A DNA stretch of 64,000 bases. Origin: Streptomyces brevispora. GTDB taxonomy: Bacteria > Actinomycetota > Actinomycetes > Streptomycetales > Streptomycetaceae. Within the stretch, counting starts at the first letter, position 1. Each line of letters begins with the position of its first letter. A program made the position numbers and the translations under genes. Below, piece by piece: positions 43,294-53,790 of the stretch. Under the pieces are notes generated by a model. The model saw only the letters and a list, made by a program, of their open reading frames with translations. It was not told where the DNA came from and ran no database searches. The DNA is taken from NCBI RefSeq assembly GCF_007829885.1, contig NZ_VIWW01000001.1, positions 1,984,001 through 2,048,000 of the forward strand, given 5' to 3'.

Positions 43294-44679
43294 TCACCGC
43301 CGGCGCGGTCCCGAGGTCCCGGCCCCTTCCGGTGTGCCCCGTCCGGCGGCCCGCTTCCCGGCCCGCCCCGGCTCGCCGTTGGGCCAGAGCCGCGGCCGCC
43401 GTTTGGCCGCCACGTCCTCGACCCAGCCGACCGCGACGATCATCACCCCTATCAGGGGCCAGATCAGGATCAGCATGAGCACGTTGTACGAGGCGTCGAT
43501 GTACGTACCGAGGTGGTCACCGACCCACGGGACGTTCCACAGCTGGTCGATGATCGGCATCGTCGCCATGATCAGCATGTTGTGCCAGAGGTAGATCGTC
43601 ACGGCCCGGTTGTTGGCAAGGGTGATCGGGCTGTCCCAGTCGGCCAGCCGGCCGGGCAGCTCCTTCCACGAGGGCGCGTACTGGAGCAGGATCGCGCAGA
43701 AGCCGAGCGACCAGGTGGCCTGGGCGAGCGGGATCTCGTCCAGGTTCCAGCCCTCGTCGGTGAGGTGTCCGGACGCCCACCAGAGGCCGAAGGCCATGAT
43801 GATCGCGGCCGATGAGACCGAGATGTAGCGCGGGATCCTGCGCAGCAGCCCGTCGTTGTGGGCGAAGCCCAGGATCCAGCAGGAGCCGAACGTCGCGAAG
43901 TCGACGAGCGCCTCGCCCGTCGCCCCGGGAACGGTCACCACACCGGTGCCGATGACGGCGGTGAGGCCGATCGGCGCGAGCAGCGTCGCCCAGGGCAGTT
44001 TGCGGAACGCCTTCAGCAGCAGCGGGGAGGCCAGTACGAACCACAGGTAGGCGCGGATGTACCAGAGCGGGCCCACCGCCTGTTCGGCCCAGGACTGCTC
44101 CAGGAGCCCGCTTTCGGAACCGCTCACCCACGGGTACGGCGGCGAGCCGACCGGCAGGATGTAGCAGCCCAGCTTGAGGAACCACCAGATGCCCTCCTCC
44201 CGCACCGGCTTCAGGCCCATCACGAACATCATCGGCACGACGAGGGCGGCGAACGCCCACATCGGCGGCAGCAGCCTGCGCAGCCGGCTGCGCAGGACGC
44301 TCCAGGCGGGCCGGGCCAGCGACCGGGCCATCAGTGAGCCGGCCAGCGCGAACATCACGCCCATGGACGGGAACAGGATGGTCAGCCAGGCCCAGCCGAA
44401 CAGGTGGTAGACGACGACGCGGACCAGCGCGACGGCACGGAGCAGGTCGAGATAGCGGTCGCGGCCGCCCGCCTTCGCCTTGGTGTCCACCGGCGCCTTC
44501 GCGGGGGCGGGCACCGCCGCCGGGGCCGCGGCCTCGGGGGGCGGCGCGTACCCCGCGTCGCCGGACCAGCGCTGCTCCGGGACGGGGAGCTGGGCGGGGA
44601 ACGGGGCGGGGAACGGCACCGTGTGCGGCTCCCCTGGCGGCTGCTGCGGGTACGCCGAGGGGTGGTTCGGGTGGGTCAT
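43294..44679 (-). CDS. Acyltransferase 3 family membrane protein
   Basis: A 461-residue multi-span protein with a 70-residue Pro-rich cytoplasmic front. The acyltransferase-3 signature is present: DRYLDLLRAVALVRVVVYHL with the conserved Arg and His, GPLWYIRAYLWFVLASPLLL, and TIYLWHNMLI near the end. Such proteins acetylate or succinylate extracellular glycans. Its start (ATG 44679) overlaps the matB stop by four bases, so it is in the matA-matB operon and probably decorates the same polymer. I recall it being called matC in related work but leave the symbol blank. Confidence 0.9.
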   Translation of the reverse strand: MTHPNHPSAYPQQPPGEPHTVPFPAPFPAQLPVPEQRWSGDAGYAPPPEAAAPAAVPAPAKAPVDTKAKAGGRDRYLDLLRAVALVRVVVYHLFGWAWLTILFPSMGVMFALAGSLMARSLARPAWSVLRSRLRRLLPPMWAFAALVVPMMFVMGLKPVREEGIWWFLKLGCYILPVGSPPYPWVSGSESGLLEQSWAEQAVGPLWYIRAYLWFVLASPLLLKAFRKLPWATLLAPIGLTAVIGTGVVTVPGATGEALVDFATFGSCWILGFAHNDGLLRRIPRYISVSSAAIIMAFGLWWASGHLTDEGWNLDEIPLAQATWSLGFCAILLQYAPSWKELPGRLADWDSPITLANNRAVTIYLWHNMLIMATMPIIDQLWNVPWVGDHLGTYIDASYNVLMLILIWPLIGVMIVAVGWVEDVAAKRRPRLWPNGEPGRAGKRAAGRGTPEGAGTSGPRRR

Positions 44680-46871
44680 GCGACGGGCCTCCGGTCATTG
44701 CTGCTGCCGCGCCGCTGGCTGGGCATCGAGCCGGGCGCCTCCACGACACCGGTACGGCGCAGCTTCTGCCAGCGCAGCCGGCCGCCGGTGAGAGCGGTGA
44801 TCCAGGACTGGAGCAGCACCACGTACATGAGCTGCCGGTAGAGGATCTGCTGGAGGGGCAGCGAGATCAGATGCGTCATGCGTTCCCGGTCGAGCCGGAA
44901 GGCGTACGCGGCGCAGACCGCCTGCACCGCGAGGACGCCGAGCCAGGCGACGACGGTCTGCTGGGTGGGGCCGAAGGCGAGTCCGTACAGCAGGAAGACG
45001 TCGATGAGGGGCGCGAGCAGCGGGGCGACGACCATGAACAGGGCGACGAACGGCAGCCCGACGCGTCCGAACCGGCCGGAAGGACCGCGCTCGATGACCG
45101 CCCGGCGGTGCTTCCAGATGGCCTGCATCGTGCCGTACGACCACCGGTAGCGCTGCGACCACAGCTGCTGCACGGACTCCGGCGCCTCGGTCCAGGCACG
45201 GGCGTTCTCCGCGTACACGACGTGCCAGCCGTCCCGGTGCAGGGCCATCGTGACGTCGGTGTCCTCGGCGAGGGTGTCCTCGCTCATGCCGCCGATCCGG
45301 TCCAGCGCGTCGCGGCGGAACGCCCCGACCGCGCCGGGGATGGTGGGCATGCAGCGCAGCATGTCGTACATCCTGCGGTCGAGGTTGAAGCCCATCACGT
45401 ACTCGATGTGCTGCCAGGCGCCGATCATCGAGTCGCGGTTGCCGACCTTGGCGTTGCCCGCGACGGCCCCGACCCGTGGGTCGGCGAAGGGCTGCACGAG
45501 CTCGCGGACGGTGGCCGGTTCGAAGACCGTGTCGCCGTCCATCATCACGATGATGTCGTGGCGGGCGTGCGCGATGCCGTTGTTGAGGGCGGCGGGCTTC
45601 CCCGCGTTGCGCTGGCGCACCACTCGTACGTTCGGCAGCCGCATCGCCTCGACGATGTCGGCGGTGCCGTCCGTGGAACCGTCGTCGATGACGATGACTT
45701 CGACCGGATAGTCGCTTGCCACCAGGGAGTGCACGGTGTTGGCGATGCACTCGCGTTCGTTGTAGGCGGGCACCAGGACGGTCACCGGGCGGGTGACCGG
45801 CTCACCCCAGCTGAAGCCCCGTTTCCGGACCCGGCGCGCGTGCATGAAGGAGAGCAGCAGCATCAGGCCGAAGCGGGCCATGACCAGCACCCCGATGATG
45901 GCGAGACCGACCACCATCACATCGGTGATGTGCTCCGAGACGCCGACGGCGTAGACGAACGCCTTGCCCTTCCAGAGCGCGAGTCCGGTGACCGGGGTGT
46001 GAGCGCTGGGGCCGCCGAGAGCGACGGTGAGATTGGTGAACTCGTACCCCTTGTCCTGCATTTTGGGCAGGAAGTGGCCGAGCGCGGCCACGGTCTGGGA
46101 CCGGTCGCCGCCCGAGTCGTGCATCAGGACGATGGCGCCCTTGCCGTGCTTCGGGGTCGCGTTCTTGCTGATCACGGCGACACCGGGACGCTTCCAGTCC
46201 TCGCTGTCGGTGTTGTTGACGACGGTGAGGTAGCCACGGCTGCCGATGTACTCGGTGACCGGCCAGGACTTGTCGTCCATGGCGTCGGAGAACGAGGAGT
46301 ACGGCGGCCGGAACAGCGACGTACGAATTCCGGCCGCGCCCGCCAGTACCAGCTGGTTCTGCGAGAGCTCCCAGTCGATGCGGGCGTCGGACTGGTAGGA
46401 GAGGTCGGGGTGGTTGAAGGTGTGCAGCCCGACCTCGTGCCCCTCCTTGACCATGCGCTCCACCAGACCGGGATAGCGCGAGGCCATGGTGCCGGTGACG
46501 AAGAACACCGCGTGTGCGTCGTACTCCTTGAGCTTGTCGAGCACGCGCGGGGTCCACACCGGGTCCGGGCCGTCGTCGAAGGTCAGCACGATGCGGTGAT
46601 CGGGGATGCGCAGGGTCTTGGCGGGCTCGGTCGCGCTGCGCGCGTCGATGACCGGCCCGCCTTCGAGGATCTGCTCGGGCACCTGGTCGGTGGCCGCCGG
46701 CGGCTGGATCCGGTGGTCGGCGAGGATTTCGCTGTGCACGTAGCCGCGCAGCATCAACATGGCGAGCAGGGCAACGAGGAGCAGGAACGGCAGCAGGTAG
46801 CGCATGGGGAGCCTGCGCCGCCGGGTCCGCTTCTTTTTGTTGTGCCTGCCCCGCGGGACGGGGATGGTCAT
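44676..46871 (-). CDS. matB: Bifunctional polysaccharide deacetylase / family 2 glycosyltransferase
   Basis: A 731-residue membrane protein. After an N-terminal span (YLLPFLLLVALLAMLML) comes a NodB deacetylase: LTFDDGPDPVWTPR (about 94) and VGLHTFNHPDLSY (about 147), Asp/His metal ligands. From about 355 there is a processive GT2: VPAYNERECI, VIVIDDGSTDGTADI, MMDGDTVFEP, EDTDVTMALHRDGW and QRYRW, followed by three spans. This is MatB of Streptomyces, which with MatA makes a poly-GlcNAc-type extracellular glycan needed for pellet formation. ATG 46871 follows the matA stop directly. Symbol by architecture and gene order. Confidence 0.92.
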   Translation of the reverse strand: MTIPVPRGRHNKKKRTRRRRLPMRYLLPFLLLVALLAMLMLRGYVHSEILADHRIQPPAATDQVPEQILEGGPVIDARSATEPAKTLRIPDHRIVLTFDDGPDPVWTPRVLDKLKEYDAHAVFFVTGTMASRYPGLVERMVKEGHEVGLHTFNHPDLSYQSDARIDWELSQNQLVLAGAAGIRTSLFRPPYSSFSDAMDDKSWPVTEYIGSRGYLTVVNNTDSEDWKRPGVAVISKNATPKHGKGAIVLMHDSGGDRSQTVAALGHFLPKMQDKGYEFTNLTVALGGPSAHTPVTGLALWKGKAFVYAVGVSEHITDVMVVGLAIIGVLVMARFGLMLLLSFMHARRVRKRGFSWGEPVTRPVTVLVPAYNERECIANTVHSLVASDYPVEVIVIDDGSTDGTADIVEAMRLPNVRVVRQRNAGKPAALNNGIAHARHDIIVMMDGDTVFEPATVRELVQPFADPRVGAVAGNAKVGNRDSMIGAWQHIEYVMGFNLDRRMYDMLRCMPTIPGAVGAFRRDALDRIGGMSEDTLAEDTDVTMALHRDGWHVVYAENARAWTEAPESVQQLWSQRYRWSYGTMQAIWKHRRAVIERGPSGRFGRVGLPFVALFMVVAPLLAPLIDVFLLYGLAFGPTQQTVVAWLGVLAVQAVCAAYAFRLDRERMTHLISLPLQQILYRQLMYVVLLQSWITALTGGRLRWQKLRRTGVVEAPGSMPSQRRGSSNDRRPVA

Positions 46872-47582
46872 TTACTTGGCGCCTTCTTGGTCTTGCACAG
46901 GAGGTTCCGGGGACTCGACGGGCGGTGTGGTGGTGTCCGGCGGCGGCGTCTCCGGGGTGACAGGAGGCGTATCGGGGCCGGCGGGCGGGGCGGAGACCGA
47001 GGCGTTGGCGGACGGAGCGGTGACACCGCCGGTGCCGCCACCACCACCGCTCTCGGTCCCGCCCTTGGGCGGCAGGACCGGGGCCGACACCGAGGAACCG
47101 GCGCCGGACGCCGGGGGGCCGGTGGCGGCGGAGCTGTCCGGCAGCGCGGCGCTGCTTGCGTCCACCGGGGCGGACGGCGAGGAACTGGCCGTCGCGCCGG
47201 GTGCCACCGGGGCGTCCGTGCTCTCGCCGGGTGAGGGCGACACCTGCACCTCGTCCGCCTTCTTGTGCTCCTCCTGGCCGGAGAGCGGCAGGAACGGAGC
47301 GCTGGAGTTGCCGCCCAGGACGGCGCCGACGAGCGTCACCGCGAAGCAGACGCAGACGGCGGCGATCACCCAGCCGAACCGCCGGAGCGTCCGGCTCCGC
47401 CGCCCGCTCTCGTCGACGAAGACCGGGCCGTCGGAGCCTTCCGGAGCGCCGGGTTCCGGGCGCAGCTCGGAGAGCTGCCGTCCCAGTCCGTCGAGTTGGA
47501 TGGTGACTTCGTTCGGCTCGTGCGTATGGCCCGCACGGGCACCTTCACGCCAAGTTTCCACTGTTGTACGCACTTCCCCCAC
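46872..47582 (-). CDS. matA: Membrane-anchored Pro/Ser-rich protein, MatA-like
   Basis: A 236-residue protein: cytoplasmic front of about 68 residues, one membrane span (FGWVIAAVCVCFAVTLVGAV), and an outside region of about 140 residues rich in Pro, Ser, Thr, Gly and Glu with no known domain (SPSPGESTDAPVAPGATASS, TPPVTPETPPPDTTTPP). It stops immediately before matB (TAA then ATG). Its position upstream of the glycosyltransferase fits MatA, a partner of MatB. The GTG at 47582 is the first in frame; GTGs at residues 4 and 8 are alternatives. An 18-bp near-palindrome lies 17 bases upstream. Confidence 0.8.
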   Translation of the reverse strand: MGEVRTTVETWREGARAGHTHEPNEVTIQLDGLGRQLSELRPEPGAPEGSDGPVFVDESGRRSRTLRRFGWVIAAVCVCFAVTLVGAVLGGNSSAPFLPLSGQEEHKKADEVQVSPSPGESTDAPVAPGATASSSPSAPVDASSAALPDSSAATGPPASGAGSSVSAPVLPPKGGTESGGGGGTGGVTAPSANASVSAPPAGPDTPPVTPETPPPDTTTPPVESPEPPVQDQEGAK

Positions 47583-47598
47583 TCAGATCGGGTGCGCG

Positions 47599-47616
47599 CA
47601 CATGACCGGTTATGTG
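47599..47616. promoter_or_regulatory. Near-perfect palindrome upstream of matA
   Basis: CACATGACCGGTTATGTG is an 18-bp palindrome with a single mismatched pair, 17 bases before the matA GTG. It overlaps the expected promoter or leader, so it is a candidate repressor site for the glycan operon. Confidence 0.5.
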
Positions 47617-47901
47617 TCGCCGGACCGGGCCCCCACCCTGTCCACGCGCCCCCTACCACAGTGCACCCGGACGATGAATGTAGCGCACGCGGGAGGCACT
47701 CCGGCCCCCCGGTCAGGTGCTGTTCATGATGAGGGATACATCTGTTTCGCCTCGTGGCGGGGCCACCGCACGGGCGGTTCCGGAGTTGAAGCACTTTGCC
47801 GGACCGCACGCCGGGGCGCACGCTCCCGCACACGACCATGATCCGCCGCCCTGCGAGGCCGGCAGAAGAGGCCGTCGAGAAGCCAGAAGAGGGCAGACAA
47901 A

Positions 47902-47940
47902 AACGAGGACCCCGTTGCCGGTGGCAACGGGGTCCTCGTT
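47902..47940 (-). terminator. ssrA terminator
   Basis: A perfect 18-bp stem (47902-47919 with 47923-47940) around a GGT loop, 14 bases past the tmRNA 3' end. On the minus strand it is followed by TTTGTC. Confidence 0.9.
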
Positions 47941-47953
47941 CACATGGGAATTG

Positions 47954-48338
47954 TGGAGATGGCGGGAATCGAACCCGCGTCCAACGGTGCGGAATCAGGG
48001 CTTCTCCGAGTGCAGTTCGCTGCGCTTTTCTCGGCCCCGGAGGTCACACGAACAAGCCTCCGACAGGCCCAGCCACTGTTTGATTTCCTTCTGAGCCCCG
48101 TGACCGGGCTCAGAAGTTTAGATCCCTTAATGATGCCAGGATCCGGGTCGGGATCACCCCCGGGCTGACACTCCGCAGAGTCTTCGCTTAGCTGCTAATT
48201 AGGCAGCGAGGGCGAAGGCGGAGGAATCGCGCTTGGAATTGGCGATTATTGGTTGCGACATATGGTTAACGAGATCATTGCCGCTTCCTCGACTCGCTTC
48301 CCCTGCTTCGACATCCGCTGTCGAAACCGATCATCCCC
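47954..48338 (-). ncRNA. ssrA: tmRNA
   Basis: A 385-nt tmRNA. The 5' end GGGGATGATCGGTTTCGAC and the 3' tRNA-like end (GGACGCGGGTTCGATTCCCG then CCATCTCCA) pair to form the acceptor and T arms. The tag reading frame (48199-48243) starts at GCC and encodes ANSKRDSSAFALAA, then TAA. The tag is added to proteins on stalled ribosomes and ends in the ALAA degron for Clp proteases. CCA is not encoded. smpB is upstream on the same strand. Confidence 0.96.
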
Positions 48339-48385
48339 ATGTTGATTTTTCAAAGGTGGTACACACCCCGTGGGGTGCAGTGCCA

Positions 48386-48406
48386 TCGTACGTGACCAAC
48401 GTACGA
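48386..48406. promoter_or_regulatory. Dyad upstream of ssrA
   Basis: TCGTACGT (48386-48393), five bases, ACGTACGA (48399-48406): eight-bp arms between smpB and ssrA, about 50 bases before the tmRNA 5' end. A second small dyad CACCCC/GGGGTG is at 48364-48377. Possible regulator or hairpin. Confidence 0.45.
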
Positions 48407-48458
48407 CGATGCCAGCGTATTCCTGGTGGACCGGCGGGCTGCCGGTCATCAGGGCCGG

Positions 48459-48947
48459 TCAGGCGCTTCGCTGGCGCCGGCGGACCGCCGAGATCGCCCG
48501 GTTCGTCTCCCTGGTGTCCTGCTTCTCACGCAGCGTCTGCCGCTTGTCGTACTCCTTCTTGCCCTTCGCCAGCGCGATCTCGACCTTGACCCTGCCGTTC
48601 AGGAAGTACAGGGCGAGCGGCACGATCGTGTGGCCGGTCTCCTGCGACTTCGACTCCAGCTTGTCGATCTCGGCCCGGTGCATCAGCAGCTTGCGCTTGC
48701 GCTTGGCCGAGTGGTTGGTCCAGGTGCCCTGGACGTACTCCGGGACGTGGATGTTGTGCAGCCACGCCTCGCCGCCGTCGATCTGCACGAAGCCGTCCAC
48801 CAGCGAGGCCCGGCCCATGCGCAGCGATTTGACCTCGGTGCCCATCAGTACGAGGCCGCACTCATAGGTGTCGAGGATGGTGTAGTCGTGTCGCGCCTTC
48901 TTGTTCTGCGCGATGATCTTGCGCCCGGTGTCCTTTTCCTTAGCCAT
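48459..48947 (-). CDS. smpB: SsrA-binding protein SmpB
   Basis: A 162-residue RNA-binding protein that carries tmRNA to stalled ribosomes. The OB-fold motifs are visible: [40 protein letters not shown], and the basic tail [20 protein letters not shown] that reaches into the mRNA channel. Next to ssrA on the same strand, the usual pairing. ATG 48947. Confidence 0.97.
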   Translation of the reverse strand: MAKEKDTGRKIIAQNKKARHDYTILDTYECGLVLMGTEVKSLRMGRASLVDGFVQIDGGEAWLHNIHVPEYVQGTWTNHSAKRKRKLLMHRAEIDKLESKSQETGHTIVPLALYFLNGRVKVEIALAKGKKEYDKRQTLREKQDTRETNRAISAVRRRQRSA

Positions 48948-48965
48948 AGTGCGGCCATTTTCGCA

Positions 48966-50153
48966 CTACGACCCACCCCCGAGGCCACTCAATACTGTCT
49001 CGGCCCGCTGCTGGGCCCGTGAGCTCACCGCGAGGTCCGGCGTGATGCCCCGGTCGTCGACGCTCCGGCCGGCCGGAGTCCGGTAGTGGCCCACGGTCAG
49101 CTCGGCCACCGCTCCGCCCGCGAGCTTGCTCGGCATCTGGACGGAGCCCTTGCCGAAGGTCCGCGAACCGACCGTGACCGCGCGCCCCCGGTCCTGCAGT
49201 GCGCCGGTCAGCAGCTCGGCCGCACTCATCGTGCCGCCGTCGACGAGGACGACGACGGGGCGCTCGGTGTCGCCCCCCGCGTCCGCGTACAGGACGCGCT
49301 GCTCGCCGTGCACGTCATAGGTGGCGACCAGGCCGCCGTCCAGGAAGGCGGAGGCGGCGGTGACGGCCTCGGTGACCAGCCCGCCCGAGTTGCCGCGCAG
49401 GTCCAGCAGCACTCCGGCGCCCGCCGGTGCCTCCCGGACGGCGTCACGGACCTCGGCACCCGAACCCTTGGTGAACGAGCCGACCTCGATCAGGACGGCC
49501 GCGGGGGAACCGGAACGGTCCGGTCCGAGCCGCCGCACGGTGACGGCCTCGGTGGCGAGACGGGCCCGGTGCAGCGTCGCGGTCCGGCCGGTGGAACCCC
49601 GCTGCACGCCCAGCACGACGGCGCTCCCCACGGCCGCGCCCGTACGGTCGCCGCGCAGCAGGGCCACCACGTCGGAGACGGGGCGCCGGTCGACCCGGCG
49701 GCCGTCGATGGTGCGGATCAGGTCGCCCGCGCGGATACCGGCCCGGTCGGCGGGGCTGCCCGGCTGGACCCGGGCTATCGCGACCAGCCCGTCGGCGGAG
49801 CGCCTGGCGGCGATCCCGACGCCCGTGTACGAGCCGTCGAGGGCCTGCTCGAACTCCTGGTACTCCCGCTCGTCGTACACCGCGCCCCACCGGTCCCCGC
49901 TGCGGCTGACGACCTCCTCGGCCGCCTCCGTACCGGACTTGCCGTCCGCGACCGCGTCGGCGGCCGCGTCGGCCACCGCGTCGCGGTCGGCGAAGGAGGC
50001 GACGGACCGGGTCTTCAGCGCCGGGCTCCGCTCGTCGCCGCGAGGCAGCGAACCGGTGGCGGCGGCCGTGGCGAGAACGCTCGCGAAGACCAAGGTCAGG
50101 GCCGCCCCGCGGCAGAGCCCGCGGGGCCCGACACGGTGAGGGGGGCCAGACAT
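48966..50153 (-). CDS. S41 carboxy-terminal processing protease
   Basis: A 395-residue secreted or membrane-tethered serine protease. After an N-terminal hydrophobic segment (RGAALTLVFASVLATAAATG) come a PDZ domain (SYTGVGIAARRSADGLVAIA, GSPADRAGIRAGDLIRTIDG) and the S41 core with catalytic Ser in GGTMSAAELL (about 309) and Lys in FGKGSVQ (about 332). Ctp proteases cleave C-terminal tails and often act on wall hydrolases or their regulators, and ftsX is next door. Start ATG 50153, with a longer frame rejected. Located between ftsX and smpB, all on the same strand. Confidence 0.93.
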   Translation of the reverse strand: MSGPPHRVGPRGLCRGAALTLVFASVLATAAATGSLPRGDERSPALKTRSVASFADRDAVADAAADAVADGKSGTEAAEEVVSRSGDRWGAVYDEREYQEFEQALDGSYTGVGIAARRSADGLVAIARVQPGSPADRAGIRAGDLIRTIDGRRVDRRPVSDVVALLRGDRTGAAVGSAVVLGVQRGSTGRTATLHRARLATEAVTVRRLGPDRSGSPAAVLIEVGSFTKGSGAEVRDAVREAPAGAGVLLDLRGNSGGLVTEAVTAASAFLDGGLVATYDVHGEQRVLYADAGGDTERPVVVLVDGGTMSAAELLTGALQDRGRAVTVGSRTFGKGSVQMPSKLAGGAVAELTVGHYRTPAGRSVDDRGITPDLAVSSRAQQRAETVLSGLGGGS

Positions 50154-50172
50154 GGCGCCGAGTCTAGGACAA

Positions 50173-50216
50173 CGCCTCCCCGGCGCACGGCCCGTTGGCC
50201 GCACGCCGGGGAGGCG
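50173..50216 (-). terminator. ftsX terminator
   Basis: A perfect 13-bp stem (50173-50185 with 50204-50216), five bases past the ftsX stop on the minus strand and 20 bases before the S41 gene start. It separates the cell-division pair from the protease. Confidence 0.85.
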
Positions 50217-50220
50217 CTTG

Positions 50221-51138
50221 TCATACCTTGAGGTACTTGCGCAGCGCGAAGAGAGCGGCAACCGCGGGCATCAGCAGGCCGATCGCCAGGACCAGCGGAA
50301 GCTTGGTGAGGACCGCGTCCCAGCCGATGAAGTCGATCAGATTCAGCTTGTCCTGGAGCGCCAGACCACCGTCGATCAGGAAGTAGCGCCCGGCCAGCAG
50401 CATGACGCAGGCCAGCACACCGCCGATCAGACCGGCGAACGCGGCCTCCATGATGAACGGCATCTGGATGTAGAAGCCGGAGGCGCCGACGAGCCGCATG
50501 ATGCCCGTCTCACGCCGTCGGCTGAACGCGGACACCCGGACCGTGTTCACGATCAGCATCAGCGCGATGACCAGCATCAGCGCCATCACGAAGAGCGCGG
50601 CGACGTTCATGCCGTTCATCAGCCCGAAGAGGTTGTCCAGAATGCTTCTCTGGTCCTGGACCGACTGCACCCCGTTGCGCCCGGCGAAGGCCGTGGCGAC
50701 GACCTTGTACTTCGTCGGGTCGTGCAGCTTGACGCGGAACGACTCCGGCATCTGGTCCGGCGTGATGTTGCCGGCCATCGGGGAGTCGCCGAACTCCTCC
50801 TGGTAGTGCTTGTACGCCTGGTCCGACGACTCGTACGTCACCGTGTCGACGACGTCCATCTTCTTGAGATCGCCCTCGATCTCCTTCTTCTGCTCCTCGG
50901 TGACCGCACCCTTGGCGCACTGGACCACCGTCTCCGAATCCCCCTTGCCGCAGAGGTAGATGGAGACGTTGACCTTGTCGTACCAGTAGTCCTTCATCGT
51001 GCTGACCTGCTCGCGCATGAGCAGCGCGCCGCCGAACAGGGCAAGCGAGAGGGCGACGGAGACGACGACGGCGAAGGTCATCGTGAGGTTGCGACGGAGG
51101 CCGACGCCGATCTCCGACAGGACGAACTGGGCGCGCAT
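50221..51138 (-). CDS. ftsX: Cell-division ABC-like transmembrane protein FtsX
   Basis: A 305-residue protein with one N-terminal span (MTFAVVVSVALSLALFGGAL), a large outside domain of about 130 residues with two Cys (SIYLCGKGDSETVVQCAKG), and three C-terminal spans (VAALFVMALMLVIALMLIVN, then FIMEAAFAGLIGGVLACVML). FtsX passes the FtsE ATPase signal to wall hydrolases. It starts 24 bases after ftsE. Confidence 0.96.
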   Translation of the reverse strand: MRAQFVLSEIGVGLRRNLTMTFAVVVSVALSLALFGGALLMREQVSTMKDYWYDKVNVSIYLCGKGDSETVVQCAKGAVTEEQKKEIEGDLKKMDVVDTVTYESSDQAYKHYQEEFGDSPMAGNITPDQMPESFRVKLHDPTKYKVVATAFAGRNGVQSVQDQRSILDNLFGLMNGMNVAALFVMALMLVIALMLIVNTVRVSAFSRRRETGIMRLVGASGFYIQMPFIMEAAFAGLIGGVLACVMLLAGRYFLIDGGLALQDKLNLIDFIGWDAVLTKLPLVLAIGLLMPAVAALFALRKYLKV

Positions 51139-51161
51139 GGCGTCCTTTCAGTGCTCGGTGC

Positions 51162-51851
51162 TCAGTGCTGGTAGCCGTAGACGCCGCGCGCCTGGTCGCG
51201 TACGAGACGGCCCTGCTCGAGCTCGATGACGCGTTTGCGCATCTGGTCGACGATGTTCTGGTCGTGGGTCGCCATGATCACGGTGGTCCCGGTCCGGTTG
51301 ATCCGGTCCAGCAGCTTCATGATGCCGACCGAGGTCTGCGGGTCGAGGTTTCCGGTCGGCTCGTCCGCGATCAGCAGCATGGGCCGGTTCACGAAGGCCC
51401 GCGCGATCGCCACGCGTTGCTGCTCACCGCCGGAGAGCTCACCGGGCATGCGGTCCTCCTTGCCGCCGAGACCGACGAGGTCGAGGACCTGCGGAACCGC
51501 CTTGCGGATCTCGCCGCGCGGTTTGCCGATCACTTCCTGGGCGAACGCCACGTTCTCCGCGACGGTCTTGTTGGGAAGCAGCCGGAAGTCCTGGAAGACC
51601 GTGCCCAGCTGGCGGCGCATGTGCGGCACTTTCCAGTTGGACATGCGTGCGAGGTCCTTGCCGAGGACATGGACCATGCCCTGACTGGCGCGCTCTTCAC
51701 GGAGGATGAGCCGCATGAAGGTGGACTTGCCGGAGCCGGAGGAGCCCACCAGGAAGACGAACTCACCCTTCTCGATATCGAGAGACACATCCCGTAGAGC
51801 GGGACGGCTCTGCTTCGGGTAGGTCTTGGAGACGTTGTCGAATCGGATCAC
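51162..51851 (-). CDS. ftsE: Cell-division ATP-binding protein FtsE
   Basis: A 229-residue ATPase that with FtsX drives septal or tip wall hydrolysis. Walker [10 protein letters not shown] (about 36), signature LSGGEQQRV (about 139), Walker [14 protein letters not shown] (about 161), switch ATHD. The GTG at 51851 gives the family start [12 protein letters not shown]; the long frame upstream is a shadow. First gene of the ftsE-ftsX pair. Confidence 0.97.
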   Translation of the reverse strand: MIRFDNVSKTYPKQSRPALRDVSLDIEKGEFVFLVGSSGSGKSTFMRLILREERASQGMVHVLGKDLARMSNWKVPHMRRQLGTVFQDFRLLPNKTVAENVAFAQEVIGKPRGEIRKAVPQVLDLVGLGGKEDRMPGELSGGEQQRVAIARAFVNRPMLLIADEPTGNLDPQTSVGIMKLLDRINRTGTTVIMATHDQNIVDQMRKRVIELEQGRLVRDQARGVYGYQH

Positions 51852-52109
51852 GGATGCACCACGGTCGGCCGGGAGTAGGTGAGCGTGACCATACGCGAAC
51901 CGGACTGACGCGTGCAGGCGCGCGTACCGGGATGGGTGATTTATGCCGGAACGCAGGCGGACGCGAACCGGGAGCTTCCCTGACCTGTCCGGCGGGCCGC
52001 GCCGAAATCCGTGCGAGCTGGCACAGTGGTAGGGGAACGGTCGCGTTTCCGTGAGCGTTGTGCGGAGTGAAGGCTTGTGCGGCTCCGCCGCGCGGGAGGA
52101 GGAAAGCGC

Positions 52110-52313
52110 ATGACCTATGACCGATTGGTGTGCGCGAACTGTGCGGCGCCCGTGGCCGAGGGGCGCTGCCCCGTATGCCGGGCCAGCCGCGCACGGCTGG
52201 AGCAGCAGGGGCAGGGCCAAGGCCCCCTCGGTGGCATGAACCCGATGATGCTGATCGCCCTGCTGGTGGTGCTGCTGTGCGCGCTGGCGCTGCTCGCCCA
52301 CCAGGCGGCGTGA
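52110..52313 (+). CDS. Small zinc-ribbon protein with C-terminal membrane segment
   Basis: A 67-residue protein: [20 protein letters not shown] with CRAS gives a four-Cys zinc ribbon, a Gln/Gly linker follows, then a C-terminal membrane span ([19 protein letters not shown]). GGGAGGAGGAAAG before the ATG is an exceptionally strong ribosome site. A tail-anchored protein exposing a zinc ribbon to the cytoplasm is the simplest reading. It is alone on the plus strand opposite ftsE. Function unknown. Confidence 0.85.
   Translation: MTYDRLVCANCAAPVAEGRCPVCRASRARLEQQGQGQGPLGGMNPMMLIALLVVLLCALALLAHQAA

Positions 52314-53790
<1,477 letters not shown>

Larger units (their letters stand above)
47583..47953. 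other. Gap between matA and ssrA
   Basis: 371 bases between the matA start and the ssrA 3' end. It holds the matA operator-like palindrome (47599-47616) and the ssrA terminator (47902-47940). No gene is supported; a 76-codon minus frame crossing it is not conserved-looking and lacks a ribosome site. Confidence 0.55.

Noticed and set aside
47713..47943. 76-codon minus frame between matA and ssrA
   Set aside because: It overlaps the ssrA terminator, has no ribosome site and a Cys/Pro-rich product without family.
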